Source of the DNA: DASQGA01 sp963762085 | GTDB taxonomy: Bacteria > Actinomycetota > Thermoleophilia > Gaiellales > Gaiellaceae | DNA: 64,000 nucleotides | Reading direction: 5' to 3' | Assembly: GCA_963762085.1 (NCBI GenBank) | Contig: CAVXJD010000004.1 | Coordinates: 223,629 to 287,628, forward strand | In this document: in pieces, positions 33,466-41,518 of the stretch | Layout of the letters: each line of letters opens with the position of its first letter | How positions within the stretch are numbered: the first letter of the stretch is position 1 | Translations under genes and position numbers: made by a program | Notes under the pieces: model-generated | What the model was told of the DNA's origin: nothing | Databases searched by the model: none | What the model saw: only the letters and a program-made list of their open reading frames with translations

Positions 33466-33504
33466 GTCGTCAGTCTGGGCCTCGGAGACCCCGGTTACAA
33501 GCTC

Positions 33505-33711
33505 CTACGCCGCTTCGCCGACCCCGGAAGGGAGATAGTCGCGGGGGTTGTTGAAGGCGGTGAGTGCTTCCTCCTTAGGGACGTCGACGATGATCGTCTC
33601 GTCCCTCTCCTCGTCCCGGAAGCGAAGGACCGTCTGGTCGCGCGCGGGATCCCACATCAGGCGGACGACCTGGCTCCCGTCGTTTCGACTTGCGAGCTCC
33701 CGCAGGCTCAT
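33505..33711 (-). CDS. Small conserved protein
   Basis: 68 residues with an ordered beta-rich look (SQVVRLMWDPARDQTVLRF, then DETIIVDVPKEEALTAF and NPRDYLP). It lies 39 bp upstream of the GH15 start on the same strand. Family not recognised. Confidence 0.6.
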   Translation of the reverse strand: MSLRELASRNDGSQVVRLMWDPARDQTVLRFRDEERDETIIVDVPKEEALTAFNNPRDYLPSGVGEAA

Positions 33712-33771
33712 GTCCGGAACTTATCCGGGCAAAGGCGTCGTAATTCGCCGGCAACGTTAAGAATTTGTTGA

Positions 33772-34872
33772 GTGAAGGCAATCGCGGTTCATCCGGGCAA
33801 GGCGAACTCGATGCACATCGAGAACGTCCCGGAGCCTTCGCTCGACGAGGTCGACGGCGGGCGCGGTGTCCTCGTCAAGGTGATCAGGGTCGGCGTCGAC
33901 GGGACGGACAAGGAGATCAACGCGGCCGAGTACGGCGCGGCGCCGGCAGGCTTCGATTACCTGATCACGGGCCACGAGAGCTTCGGGGAGGTGCTCGAAG
34001 CCGGCCCAAACGCCCGGGCCTCGCTTCGGCCCGGAACCCCTGTCGTCGCGACCGTGCGCAGGCCGGGTTCGAGCCCCTACGACCGGATCGGGCTCCAGGA
34101 CATGACCACGGACGACATCTACTACGAGCGCGGCATCAACCTCCTGCATGGCTTTCTCACCGAGCGCTATGTCGAGGACGAGACCTATGTTGTGCCGCTC
34201 CCGGACTCGCTTCGTGAGGTCGGCGTTCTGCTCGAGCCGCTCTCGATCTCGGAGAAAGGGCTGAACCAGGCCTACGAGATCCAGCGGCGCCTGAAGATCT
34301 GGAAGCCCGCGCGTGCAGCCGTTCTCGGTGCTGGGAGCATCGGCCTTCTCTGCACGTTGGCGCTTCGCCTGCGGGGAATCGAGGTCACGTGCTTCTCCAA
34401 GCGGAAGCCCCCGTACGCGAACAGCCGGCTCGTGGAGGAACTAGGGGCCGACTATGTGAGCTCCGAAGAGGCTTCGCTCGCCGACACGAGCGCCAAGCAC
34501 GGGCCGTTCGACCTGATCTTCGAGGCGACCGGTTTCAGCCCGCTGGCGTTCGAGGCGGCGGAGGTGCTCGCAAAGAACGGCGTTCTCATTCTCGCAAGCG
34601 TCACCGGTGGAGACCGGAAGGCGGAAATTCCGAGCGACACGATCAACCAGGGCTTCGTACTGGGAAACAAGGTCATGGTCGGGACCGTGAACGCCTCCCG
34701 GGACGACTTCGACCGCGGCGTCACCGACCTCGTCCGAGCAGAGGCTTTCTATCCCGGCTGGCTAGGGAAGCTTCTAACGACACCCGTCGAGGGCCTCGAC
34801 AACTATGAGGAGATGCTGCGCCGGTTGACCGAGGACAAGGACGCGATCAAGGTCTTCGTCGAGATCGAGTAG
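33772..34872 (+). CDS. Glucose 1-dehydrogenase, medium-chain (MDR) type
   Basis: 366 residues from GTG 33772. It resembles archaeal glucose dehydrogenases: VIRVGVDGTDKEI, ITGHESFGEV, VPLPDSLREVGVLLEPLSISEKGL and the cofactor loop LGAGSIGLLC. The first zinc ligand, usually Cys, is Asp (GVDGTD), as in haloarchaeal glucose dehydrogenase; His and Glu of GHE are kept. The four-Cys structural zinc loop is absent, replaced by RRPGSSPYDRIGLQDMTT. It should oxidise glucose to gluconolactone with NAD(P)+. It diverges from the 68-residue gene at 33711. Confidence 0.85.
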   Translation: MKAIAVHPGKANSMHIENVPEPSLDEVDGGRGVLVKVIRVGVDGTDKEINAAEYGAAPAGFDYLITGHESFGEVLEAGPNARASLRPGTPVVATVRRPGSSPYDRIGLQDMTTDDIYYERGINLLHGFLTERYVEDETYVVPLPDSLREVGVLLEPLSISEKGLNQAYEIQRRLKIWKPARAAVLGAGSIGLLCTLALRLRGIEVTCFSKRKPPYANSRLVEELGADYVSSEEASLADTSAKHGPFDLIFEATGFSPLAFEAAEVLAKNGVLILASVTGGDRKAEIPSDTINQGFVLGNKVMVGTVNASRDDFDRGVTDLVRAEAFYPGWLGKLLTTPVEGLDNYEEMLRRLTEDKDAIKVFVEIE

Positions 34873-34917
34873 CCCCGGGGCCTGGCACTTTGCCTCGGAA
34901 GCGCACACACTGAGACA

Positions 34918-35160
34918 ATGGTGGAGATCCTCGGCCTCGGCGCCGTGCTCATGTTCGGCGCGTTCGTCCTGAGTGCGGCCCTGCCTCTGCTCGTCTCGCC
35001 GGCGCGCTGGCCCGGACGCGGCGCGAGCTGGATCGTCTGGGGGCGACTTCCGCACGACCCGCGCCCCTCCAACGTGGAAATCCGCTTCTGGGCGGGAGTA
35101 TGGGCCGCCATCGTGCTCCTGGCCCTCGGCGTGGCTCTCGCCGCCATCCTGATCGCTTAG
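34918..35160 (+). CDS. Small two-helix membrane protein
   Basis: 80 residues: helix 1 (ILGLGAVLMFGAFVLSAAL), a short loop with RWPGRGASWIVWGRLP, helix 2 (WAAIVLLALGVALAAILIA). Function unknown. Its end overlaps the convergent cyclase gene by 4 bp. Confidence 0.6.
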   Translation: MVEILGLGAVLMFGAFVLSAALPLLVSPARWPGRGASWIVWGRLPHDPRPSNVEIRFWAGVWAAIVLLALGVALAAILIA

Positions 35161-35777
35161 GCGGGGAGCAAGATCGCGCGGGCCGGCGCGCCGTCAGACC
35201 CGACGAGCCGAAGCGGCAGGCAGACGAGCGTGTAGGCGCCCGGATCGACCCCGCGGAAGTCGAGTCCCTCGACTGCGACGACTCCCGCTCCGAGCAGCGC
35301 GCGGTGGGCTTCCTGGTTGCCGACGGACAGGTAGTCGATCCCCACGAGCTGGACGCCCCGCTCGACCAGGAGCTGTGCGCCGTCGCCGGTGAGCCGGATG
35401 AAGTCCCGCGTGAAATCCTTGCGGGCCCAGAGCTCGGAGTTCGGCGTCTTCAGCAGGAGGCGCTCGAGACCGTCTGGCAGGTCGAGGCTTTCGAGCGAGC
35501 CCGCATCGATTGGCCCCGTGAGCCCCGTAGCGTCGACGACCTGTGCCGGCCCGACGAGCACATCGAGCGGGAGCATCTCCGTGCCGGCTCCGTCGGGGAG
35601 GAAATGGAGCGGGGCATCGACATGCGTGCCCGTGTGGACACCGAGGTCGAGGCGGCTCACGTTCGCGTCGGCGCCATCGTCAATTGACTGGGCGCGGGAG
35701 AGGTGGACATCCGGATTGCCGTCGTAGATCGGCATGTCCTCGCGGATCGGGACGCTGACGTCGAGGATCTGGCTCAT
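35157..35777 (-). CDS. Cyclase/kynurenine-formamidase-like metal-dependent hydrolase
   Basis: 206 residues with the family motif HTGTHVDAPLHF, preceded by DVSVPIREDMPIYDGNP and followed by VGIDYLSVG. These enzymes hydrolyse amide or cyclic bonds, for example N-formylkynurenine, using a metal held by the His/Asp motif. No other tryptophan-pathway gene is near. ATG 35777 overlaps the HAD stop by 4 bp, so the two are co-translated. Confidence 0.85.
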   Translation of the reverse strand: MSQILDVSVPIREDMPIYDGNPDVHLSRAQSIDDGADANVSRLDLGVHTGTHVDAPLHFLPDGAGTEMLPLDVLVGPAQVVDATGLTGPIDAGSLESLDLPDGLERLLLKTPNSELWARKDFTRDFIRLTGDGAQLLVERGVQLVGIDYLSVGNQEAHRALLGAGVVAVEGLDFRGVDPGAYTLVCLPLRLVGSDGAPARAILLPA

Positions 35778-36460
35778 AGCGGCAGGTCCTCCTCGAGTGT
35801 TCCGAGCACGTGGTCGGCGCCTGCCTCCGTCAGTTGCTCTTTCGAGTAGTGGCCGGTCGCGACGCCGACCGCGACGGTATTGGCGGCATGGGCAGCCGTG
35901 ATGTCCAGCGGGGTGTCGCCGACGTCGAGGACCTCGTCCCGCTCGAGGTCGCGGCCTACGATCGACTCGGCGCGCTCGACCGCGACCTTCGTCAGCTCGA
36001 TGCGGTCGGGGGAGTCCGAGCCGTAGCCGCCGAACGTGAAGTATTCGTTCAGGCCGCCACGCTCGAGCTTCATGCGGGCCGCTTCCTCGACGCCCCCCGT
36101 GGTCAGACCGAGCAGGTAGCCGGAGTCGCGGAGGTGCGGCAGCAGCTCCTTCACGCCCGGAAGGACCTTGTAGCCCTTCGACTCGGTGACCGCTCGCGGG
36201 AGGTGCTCGAGGCGCTTCGCCATCACCTGCGCGAGCTCCTCGGAAGAGGGGTCGTAACCGATCACGGCCTTGAAGGTGAGGCGCGCCACCTCCGGGTCGG
36301 TCATGCCCGCGTCTGTGAACTCTCCGATGTCGGCCGGGATCCCATAGAGGTCCTCGAACGCCCGTCGCCACGAGACAGCGCCGGCGCCCCCGGAGTTGAT
36401 CAGCGTCCCGTCGATGTCGAACAAGATCGCGACGACAGTAGAGTCACTCGCCGGAATCAT
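35774..36460 (-). CDS. HAD-superfamily hydrolase (phosphoglycolate-phosphatase type)
   Basis: 228 residues: motif I FDIDGTLINSGG, motif II LLGLTTGG, a Lys/Arg-bearing motif III region, and motif IV DVGDTPLDITAA. The helical cap lies between motifs I and II. It should remove phosphate from a small sugar or glycolate phosphate. The start (ATG 36460) is one base from the divergent rpiA start, leaving no shared untranslated DNA. Confidence 0.88.
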   Translation of the reverse strand: MIPASDSTVVAILFDIDGTLINSGGAGAVSWRRAFEDLYGIPADIGEFTDAGMTDPEVARLTFKAVIGYDPSSEELAQVMAKRLEHLPRAVTESKGYKVLPGVKELLPHLRDSGYLLGLTTGGVEEAARMKLERGGLNEYFTFGGYGSDSPDRIELTKVAVERAESIVGRDLERDEVLDVGDTPLDITAAHAANTVAVGVATGHYSKEQLTEAGADHVLGTLEEDLPL

Positions 36461-36461
36461 C

Positions 36462-37121
36462 GTGACGACGATACGTGACACCGAGCAGGAGAAGCAGGCC
36501 GCGGCCGAGGCTGCTGCCGCCCTCGTCGAGGACGGCATGCTGGTCGGGCTGGGAACCGGATCCACGGTCCAATACCTCCTGGAGGCGCTTGCGCGCGGCT
36601 CGCTCGAACTCCGCTGCGTCGCGACCTCGCCCCGAACGGAGGCGGCCGGCCGGGAGCTCGGCCTCACGATCGAGCCGTTCGAGGGCCTCGACCGGCTCGA
36701 CATCGCGATCGACGGTGCGGACCAAATCGACCCTGCCTGTTGGGTCGTGAAGGGCGGCGGAGCCGCTCACACGCGCGAGAAGATCGTCGCGGCTGCGGCC
36801 GACCGCTTCGTCGTCATCGCCTCCTCGGACAAGCTCGTCGAGGTGATTGCGCCGCCAATTCCGCTCGAGCTCCTGGCCTACGGGCTGGACGCGACCCTTC
36901 GCGGCCTGGGCTCCGTCGCGCTTCGCGACGTGCCCCCGAGCCCGGACGGAGGCGTGATCGCCGACTACCTCGGCGCCGTCGACGACCCGGGGCAGCTTTC
37001 CGCGCGCCTCGCGGAGACCCCAGGAGTCGTCGAGCACGGGCTCTTCCCGCCTGCGCTCGTGAGCGAGGTGCTCGTGGCGCACGGCGACCAAGTCGAACGC
37101 CTTGCGCCGGGCGGCGGCTAG
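36462..37121 (+). CDS. rpiA: Ribose-5-phosphate isomerase A
   Basis: 219 residues, RpiA length. GLGTGSTVQYLLEAL (phosphate loop), DIAIDGADQIDP (catalytic Asp), VKGGGAAHTREKIVAA (catalytic Lys and Glu) and the ending PGVVEHGLFPP are all present. It interconverts ribose-5-phosphate and ribulose-5-phosphate in the pentose phosphate pathway. GTG 36462 is chosen as the first in-frame start clear of the divergent HAD gene. Confidence 0.92.
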   Translation: MTTIRDTEQEKQAAAEAAAALVEDGMLVGLGTGSTVQYLLEALARGSLELRCVATSPRTEAAGRELGLTIEPFEGLDRLDIAIDGADQIDPACWVVKGGGAAHTREKIVAAAADRFVVIASSDKLVEVIAPPIPLELLAYGLDATLRGLGSVALRDVPPSPDGGVIADYLGAVDDPGQLSARLAETPGVVEHGLFPPALVSEVLVAHGDQVERLAPGGG

Positions 37122-37723
37122 CGACTCTCGAGCGGGATCGTGAACCGGTGCGCGGTGTGCGTGCCCGAGAAGCGGGCGACCTTCGTGTCCTTCAGCCCCG
37201 CCGCGCGGCCGGCTGCGAGCACGTCGGCCTCCCGGATGTCCTGGCACCCCTTCGGCGCGACGACCCAGATGTGGCCGTTCGGGCGCAGGAACTGAACGAG
37301 TGACCCGATTCGGCCGAGGTCACCGATCGACTCCGCGCCCAGGAAGATCAGGTCGGACTCGCGCTGGGGCGCGGTGGCGTAGCGCTCGACCCGCTCCTCC
37401 AGAAGCGTCCGGAACTCGCCGTCGTCGAGCTCGACGACCGTCACGTTCGACTCGGGCTTGACGCCGAGCTTGTCGAGGAGCGATCTGGGGTTTCTGATTC
37501 GCTCGGCCCACCGCTCGGCCTTCGGGCCGAGCTCGAAGGTCGCCTCGCCGTCTGCGAACTCGACGCGGAGCCGGCCGTCCAACACATCGAGGGCGGTGAT
37601 CCCCTTCAGCGGGACGGCGATCCGGAACTCACCTCGGAAGAGGAGCTCGTCCGTCTCGAGCAGCGCTTTGCCCTCTGAGCGTGCGCCTCCGAAGCGGACA
37701 GTGCAGCGGGCTTCCTCCCCCAT
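37118..37723 (-). CDS. Protein with a DUF3052-like C-terminal domain
   Basis: 201 residues. The first ~75 residues form a beta-rich domain (FRGEFRIAVPLKGITALDVL). The rest, from NPRSLLDKLGVKPESNVTVV to VVAPKGCQDIREADVLAAGR, resembles DUF3052, a Rossmann-like domain of unknown role in actinobacteria. The end converges on rpiA with a 4-bp overlap. Confidence 0.65.
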   Translation of the reverse strand: MGEEARCTVRFGGARSEGKALLETDELLFRGEFRIAVPLKGITALDVLDGRLRVEFADGEATFELGPKAERWAERIRNPRSLLDKLGVKPESNVTVVELDDGEFRTLLEERVERYATAPQRESDLIFLGAESIGDLGRIGSLVQFLRPNGHIWVVAPKGCQDIREADVLAAGRAAGLKDTKVARFSGTHTAHRFTIPLESR

Positions 37724-37757
37724 CCCGGGGGAGAGCCTAGCGCGCGGAGTCGCGCGG

Positions 37758-37988
37758 CTAGCCCCAGACGAAGGTACGTCGTGGCTGCTTCGCCGAGCGA
37801 AGACCTGTGGACATCGTGGCGCGCAGGTCCGTGTCCCCGTGCCAGCGTGCTACCGCGGCCGTCCAGGCCTGCCGCCGGTGGTACTCGCACACGAGGTAAT
37901 GCTCGCCGTCGGACGCCCGCAGCTCGCGAACGGCCTCACGGTCGCAGCGACGATTCTCCAGTCTGTAGTAGCCCTCACATCGTCCCAT
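37758..37988 (-). CDS. Small Cys/His-containing protein
   Basis: 76 residues. Spaced Cys and His residues (CEGYYRLENRRC, then CEYHRRQAW) suggest a small zinc-binding fold. ATG 37988 has no Shine-Dalgarno site. Function unknown; it lies 34 bp upstream of the DUF3052-like gene on the same strand. Confidence 0.55.
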   Translation of the reverse strand: MGRCEGYYRLENRRCDREAVRELRASDGEHYLVCEYHRRQAWTAAVARWHGDTDLRATMSTGLRSAKQPRRTFVWG

Positions 37989-38069
37989 GGCTCAGATATC
38001 GGTGTTCGTTGTGCCTAATACGAGTCCCTGCTTCGAGTGAAGCGTTCTTTGCCCGATACGCTGGAGCGG

Positions 38070-39038
38070 ATGGCCGCAACCAGTCCGAGAAACAGTGCCG
38101 GCGACGAGTGGGTTGTCGAGACCTCCGGCCTCACCAAGCGGTTCGGGGAGCGTGTCGCCGTCGACCACGTCGATCTCCAGATCCCGAGAGGCTCTGCCTT
38201 CGGGTATCTAGGCCCGAACGGAGCGGGCAAGACCACTCTCATCAGGATCCTGCTCGGGCTCACGAAGGCGGACTCGGGGACGATGCGCCTGCTCGGAAAG
38301 CCCCTGCCCGAGGGACGCGCCGCTGCGCTCGCGCGGGTCGGCGCCATTGTCGAGGAGCCGCGCTTCCACTCGCACCTGACGGGCCGGGAGAACCTGAGGA
38401 TCATTGCCGCGGCGCGCGAGCCCGAGGCGCACGACCGGATCGACGGGGCACTCGCGCGGATCGGGCTCGCCGACCGGGCGAACGAGCGCGTCTCCAAGTA
38501 CTCGCTCGGCATGCGTCAGCGTCTAGGCGTGGCGCGCGCGCTCCTCGCCGATCCGGAGCTGCTGATCCTCGACGAGCCGACGAACGGGCTCGACCCTGCA
38601 GGGATCCAGGAGTTCAGAAACATGATCCGGGAGCTCGTAGACGAGGGCCGGACGGTGGTGCTCTCCTCCCATCTTCTGGACGAGGTGGAGAAGATCTGCG
38701 ACGCGCTTGCGATCGTCGACCACGGAAAGGTCGTCTGGCGAGGGTCCGTCTCGGAGATCGCCGCCGGCGGCGAGAGCAAGACCCTGTTGATCCAGGTGGA
38801 CGACCAGGCGCTTGCCCGCGAGGTCGTCGCTGCGCATCCGTCGGTGGCCTCGGTGAACGGGACGGCCGAGGGCCTTAGCGTCCAGTTCGTTTCGGACGCG
38901 TCCCCGCCCGAGGTCGCAGCCGACTTGAACAGGCGCCTGGTCGAGTTAGGGGTGGCGGTCTACCGTCTGGAGCCGGCCCGCGTCTCGCTCGAGGAGCGCT
39001 TCCTCGAGATCACCTCGCGCCTGGGGGTCGTACAGTGA
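38070..39038 (+). CDS. ABC exporter ATP-binding subunit
   Basis: 322 residues. Walker A (GPNGAGKTT), signature (YSLGMRQRLG), Walker B (LLILDEP) and the H-loop (SSHLLDE) are intact. A C-terminal extension of about 90 residues is typical of bacitracin/daunorubicin-type exporters. ATG 38070 is preceded by CTGGAGCGG; an in-frame GTG at 38037 is an alternative. The permease start overlaps its stop (GTGA). Confidence 0.92.
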   Translation: MAATSPRNSAGDEWVVETSGLTKRFGERVAVDHVDLQIPRGSAFGYLGPNGAGKTTLIRILLGLTKADSGTMRLLGKPLPEGRAAALARVGAIVEEPRFHSHLTGRENLRIIAAAREPEAHDRIDGALARIGLADRANERVSKYSLGMRQRLGVARALLADPELLILDEPTNGLDPAGIQEFRNMIRELVDEGRTVVLSSHLLDEVEKICDALAIVDHGKVVWRGSVSEIAAGGESKTLLIQVDDQALAREVVAAHPSVASVNGTAEGLSVQFVSDASPPEVAADLNRRLVELGVAVYRLEPARVSLEERFLEITSRLGVVQ

Positions 39039-39856
39039 CGGCGGCCACCACCGGGCAGATCGCGAGGGCGCCGCGTCGGCCACGTACCTGGTCGAGGCTG
39101 ATCTCGGCCGAGATCCTGAAGCTGCGGAAACGCCGGGGACTGCTCTGGTCGTCGATCGCCCTCGTGATCGGCCCGCAGCTGGTTGCGTACACGGTCCTCG
39201 CCGCGCTCCACGCAGCCGATCCGGCGCAGTACGATCCGGCCGGCGGGGTCGACAACCTGAGCGGCGGCATCGATGTCCTCCTGACGCTCGGGCTGGTCGC
39301 CGGGATCATGATCGGCGCGACCGCGGGCACAGGCGACCTGAACGCAGGTGTCTTCCGGGAGTTGGTCGTCACGGGGCGTTCTCGGATCCAGCTCTTCCTG
39401 GTCAGAGTGCCGGGCGGCCTGGCCCTCTTGCTGCCGCTCGCCGCCATCTCCTTCGCGGGCTCCGCGATCGCCTGCGTCCTTCTCGCCGGGGATCTCGAGG
39501 CACCTTCACCGTCCCTCCTGGCCAAGACAGGGCTCTGGGTTCTGCTCGGGTTCACGCTTCAGTTTGTGCTCGCCCTCGGCCTTGCTTCTCTTGTGGGATC
39601 ACGCGGCATCACGATCGGAGTCGTTCTCGGCTGGCAGCTCGTGCTCGCACCCCTCCTCCTCGCGTTCTCCAAGCTCGGAATGGCCCGGGAGCTCTTGCCG
39701 AATGCCGCGTTCGACCGCCTGGCACCGGGTCCCTTCGCAAACCTGGACGGTTCCGGCCTCACGATGTCGGTCGCGGCAGCCATCGCCGTAGTCGTCGGCT
39801 GGCTTCTCGTGCCGCTCGTGGTGGGCGCCTGGCGCACCGCAACGCGCGACGCCTAA
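39035..39856 (+). CDS. ABC exporter permease subunit (ABC-2 type)
   Basis: 273 residues with about six hydrophobic segments. The start SRLISAEILKLRKRRGLLWS is the amphipathic N-terminus typical of ABC-2 permeases. The GTG start overlaps the ATPase stop. Together they form a complete two-gene exporter; the cargo is unknown. Confidence 0.88.
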   Translation: MTAATTGQIARAPRRPRTWSRLISAEILKLRKRRGLLWSSIALVIGPQLVAYTVLAALHAADPAQYDPAGGVDNLSGGIDVLLTLGLVAGIMIGATAGTGDLNAGVFRELVVTGRSRIQLFLVRVPGGLALLLPLAAISFAGSAIACVLLAGDLEAPSPSLLAKTGLWVLLGFTLQFVLALGLASLVGSRGITIGVVLGWQLVLAPLLLAFSKLGMARELLPNAAFDRLAPGPFANLDGSGLTMSVAAAIAVVVGWLLVPLVVGAWRTATRDA

Positions 39857-39893
39857 ACCGGGCCGCGGCCACTGGGTTAGCCTTGGCGACCCG

Positions 39894-40757
39894 ATGGCGG
39901 CGACTCTCATGGACGGCAAGGCTCTCGCCGCGCGCGTGCGCGCGGACGTGGCGCGCGAGGTGTCAGAGCTCGACCGGCCGGTGGGCCTCGCAACCGTGCT
40001 GGTGGGCGACGACCCCGCGTCGGCGATCTACGTCTCGAACAAGGAGAAGGCGTGCGCCGAAGCCGGCATCGAAGCGTTCCACCATGGACCGCCGGCCGAC
40101 ATCTCCGAAGGGGACCTCCTGGGCCTCATTGCCGGGCTGAACGCTGACGAGCGTGTCACCGGCATCCTCGTACAGCTGCCGCTGCCGCCCCAGATCGACG
40201 AAGACCGGGTGGTCAGATCCCTCGACCCGATCAAGGACGTGGATGGCTTCCATCCGATCAATGCAGGCTTCCTCCTACTCGGCCGGCCGACATTGACGCC
40301 CGCGACACCCGCAGGGATCCTCGAGCTCCTGCGCGAGTATGAGATCGGGCTTCAAGGCGCGGACGTGGTCGTGATCGGGCGCTCGAACATCGTCGGGAAG
40401 CCCATTTCGCTTCTTCTCCTCGCCGAGCACGCCACCGTGACGATCACGCACAGCCGAACGACGAATCTCGCCGAGCGCGTGCGGTCTGCCGACGTAGTCG
40501 TCGCGGCTGTAGGACGCGCGGAGATGGTCACGGCCGAAATGGTGAAGCCGGGCGCGACGGTGATCGACGTCGGCATCAACCGCGTCGACGGCAAGGTGGT
40601 CGGGGACGTGTCGGCGGATGTGGCCGAAGTGGCCGGGCATCTGACGCCGGTGCCGGGCGGCGTCGGCCCGATGACGATTGCGATGCTGCTTCGGAACACG
40701 GTTCGTGCCGCGCGCTACCAGGCGCAGGCTCTTGCCTACCCGCTCGCAGGGCGATAA
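39894..40757 (+). CDS. folD: Methylenetetrahydrofolate dehydrogenase/cyclohydrolase FolD
   Basis: 287 residues, the bifunctional enzyme that interconverts methylene-, methenyl- and formyl-tetrahydrofolate. Visible: YVSNKEKACAEAGI (catalytic Lys), QLPLPPQIDEDRV, KDVDGFHPINAG, GRSNIVGKPISLLL (NADP loop) and PGGVGPMTIAMLL. TAGCCT lies 10 nt before the ATG and no Shine-Dalgarno site is evident, suggesting a leaderless mRNA. Confidence 0.95.
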   Translation: MAATLMDGKALAARVRADVAREVSELDRPVGLATVLVGDDPASAIYVSNKEKACAEAGIEAFHHGPPADISEGDLLGLIAGLNADERVTGILVQLPLPPQIDEDRVVRSLDPIKDVDGFHPINAGFLLLGRPTLTPATPAGILELLREYEIGLQGADVVVIGRSNIVGKPISLLLLAEHATVTITHSRTTNLAERVRSADVVVAAVGRAEMVTAEMVKPGATVIDVGINRVDGKVVGDVSADVAEVAGHLTPVPGGVGPMTIAMLLRNTVRAARYQAQALAYPLAGR

Positions 40758-40766
40758 TCTGCGACG

Positions 40767-40785
40767 CGCCGTGACGGTCACGGCG
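40767..40785. terminator. Inverted repeat after folD
   Basis: A near-perfect 9+9 palindrome (CGCCGTGAC, one central base, GTCACGGCG), 10 bp past the folD stop. It may end folD transcription or lie in the cold-shock gene leader. No T-run follows directly. Confidence 0.4.
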
Positions 40786-40845
40786 TTTCAGCCCTTTACG
40801 ACGGCTCTCTGCCGGGTCGTCGTTCGTTTTTGAAGGAGGAAGGAC

Positions 40846-41046
40846 TTGGCAGAAGGCACCGTGAAGTGGTTCTCGAACGAGAAGGGATACGGCTTTATCG
40901 CCCGTGAGGGCGGAGAGGACGTGTTCGTTCACTTTTCTGCGATCCAGGGGGACGGCTACAAGTCGCTCGCCGAGGGCCAGAAGGTCGAGTTCGAGGTCGT
41001 AGAGGGTCAGAAAGGCCTGCAGGCGGCCAACGTCCAGCTCGTTTAA
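40846..41046 (+). CDS. Cold-shock protein (CspA family)
   Basis: A 66-residue single-stranded nucleic-acid-binding protein. RNP1 (KGYGFIAREGG) and RNP2 (DVFVHFSAI) are intact, and the N-terminus is the usual GTVKWFSNEKGYGFI. Translation starts at TTG 40846, set by a near-perfect Shine-Dalgarno (AAGGAGGA) 4 bp upstream. This is one of few genes here with a strong one, fitting high, regulated expression. Confidence 0.95.
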   Translation: MAEGTVKWFSNEKGYGFIAREGGEDVFVHFSAIQGDGYKSLAEGQKVEFEVVEGQKGLQAANVQLV

Positions 41047-41067
41047 CGGGGAGAGAATCCACGTTTC

Positions 41068-41093
41068 GACGGGCCCCCGAAGAGGGGCCCGTC
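41068..41093 (+). terminator. Terminator of the cold-shock gene
   Basis: A perfect 10-bp GC-rich stem (41068-41077 with 41084-41093) with a 6-nt loop, then ACCTTTAA. It lies 22 bp after the stop codon. Confidence 0.85.
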
Positions 41094-41160
41094 ACCTTTA
41101 ACCTGAAGGTTGATCCACCACCACTACACGGCAATTGCCGACTAACCATCTAGAGGTCCA

Positions 41161-41445
41161 ATGCCCATCACACGAGAAGAGGTTTTGCACGTCGCGCGGC
41201 TAGCGCGGCTCGAGATTCCGGAGGACGAGATCGACAGGCTCCGCGGCGAGCTCGAGGCGATCCTGGACGCCGTCGGCAAGGTGGCGGAGCTCGAGCTGGC
41301 CGACGTCCCGCCAACCTCCCATCCCCTCGATCTCGTGAACGTGTGGGCCGATGACGAACCGCGACCCTCGCTCTCCGCTGAGGAGGCGCTGAAGAACGCG
41401 CCCGACGCGGCGGAAGGCGCCTTCCGAGTACCCGCTGTCGGATGA
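41161..41445 (+). CDS. gatC: Asp-tRNA(Asn)/Glu-tRNA(Gln) amidotransferase subunit C
   Basis: 94 residues. EEVLHVARLARLEIPEDEID and the C-terminal proline-rich DVPPTSHPLDL are typical GatC, which wraps around and stabilises GatA-GatB. First gene of the gatC-gatA-X-gatB set. Confidence 0.93.
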   Translation: MPITREEVLHVARLARLEIPEDEIDRLRGELEAILDAVGKVAELELADVPPTSHPLDLVNVWADDEPRPSLSAEEALKNAPDAAEGAFRVPAVG

Positions 41446-41518
41446 CACGCGTCCGGCACACCACGCGCACCACGCGTGCAATTTTCCTCGTTACGCTCAT
41501 AGCGGGTGGTGGTCCGGG

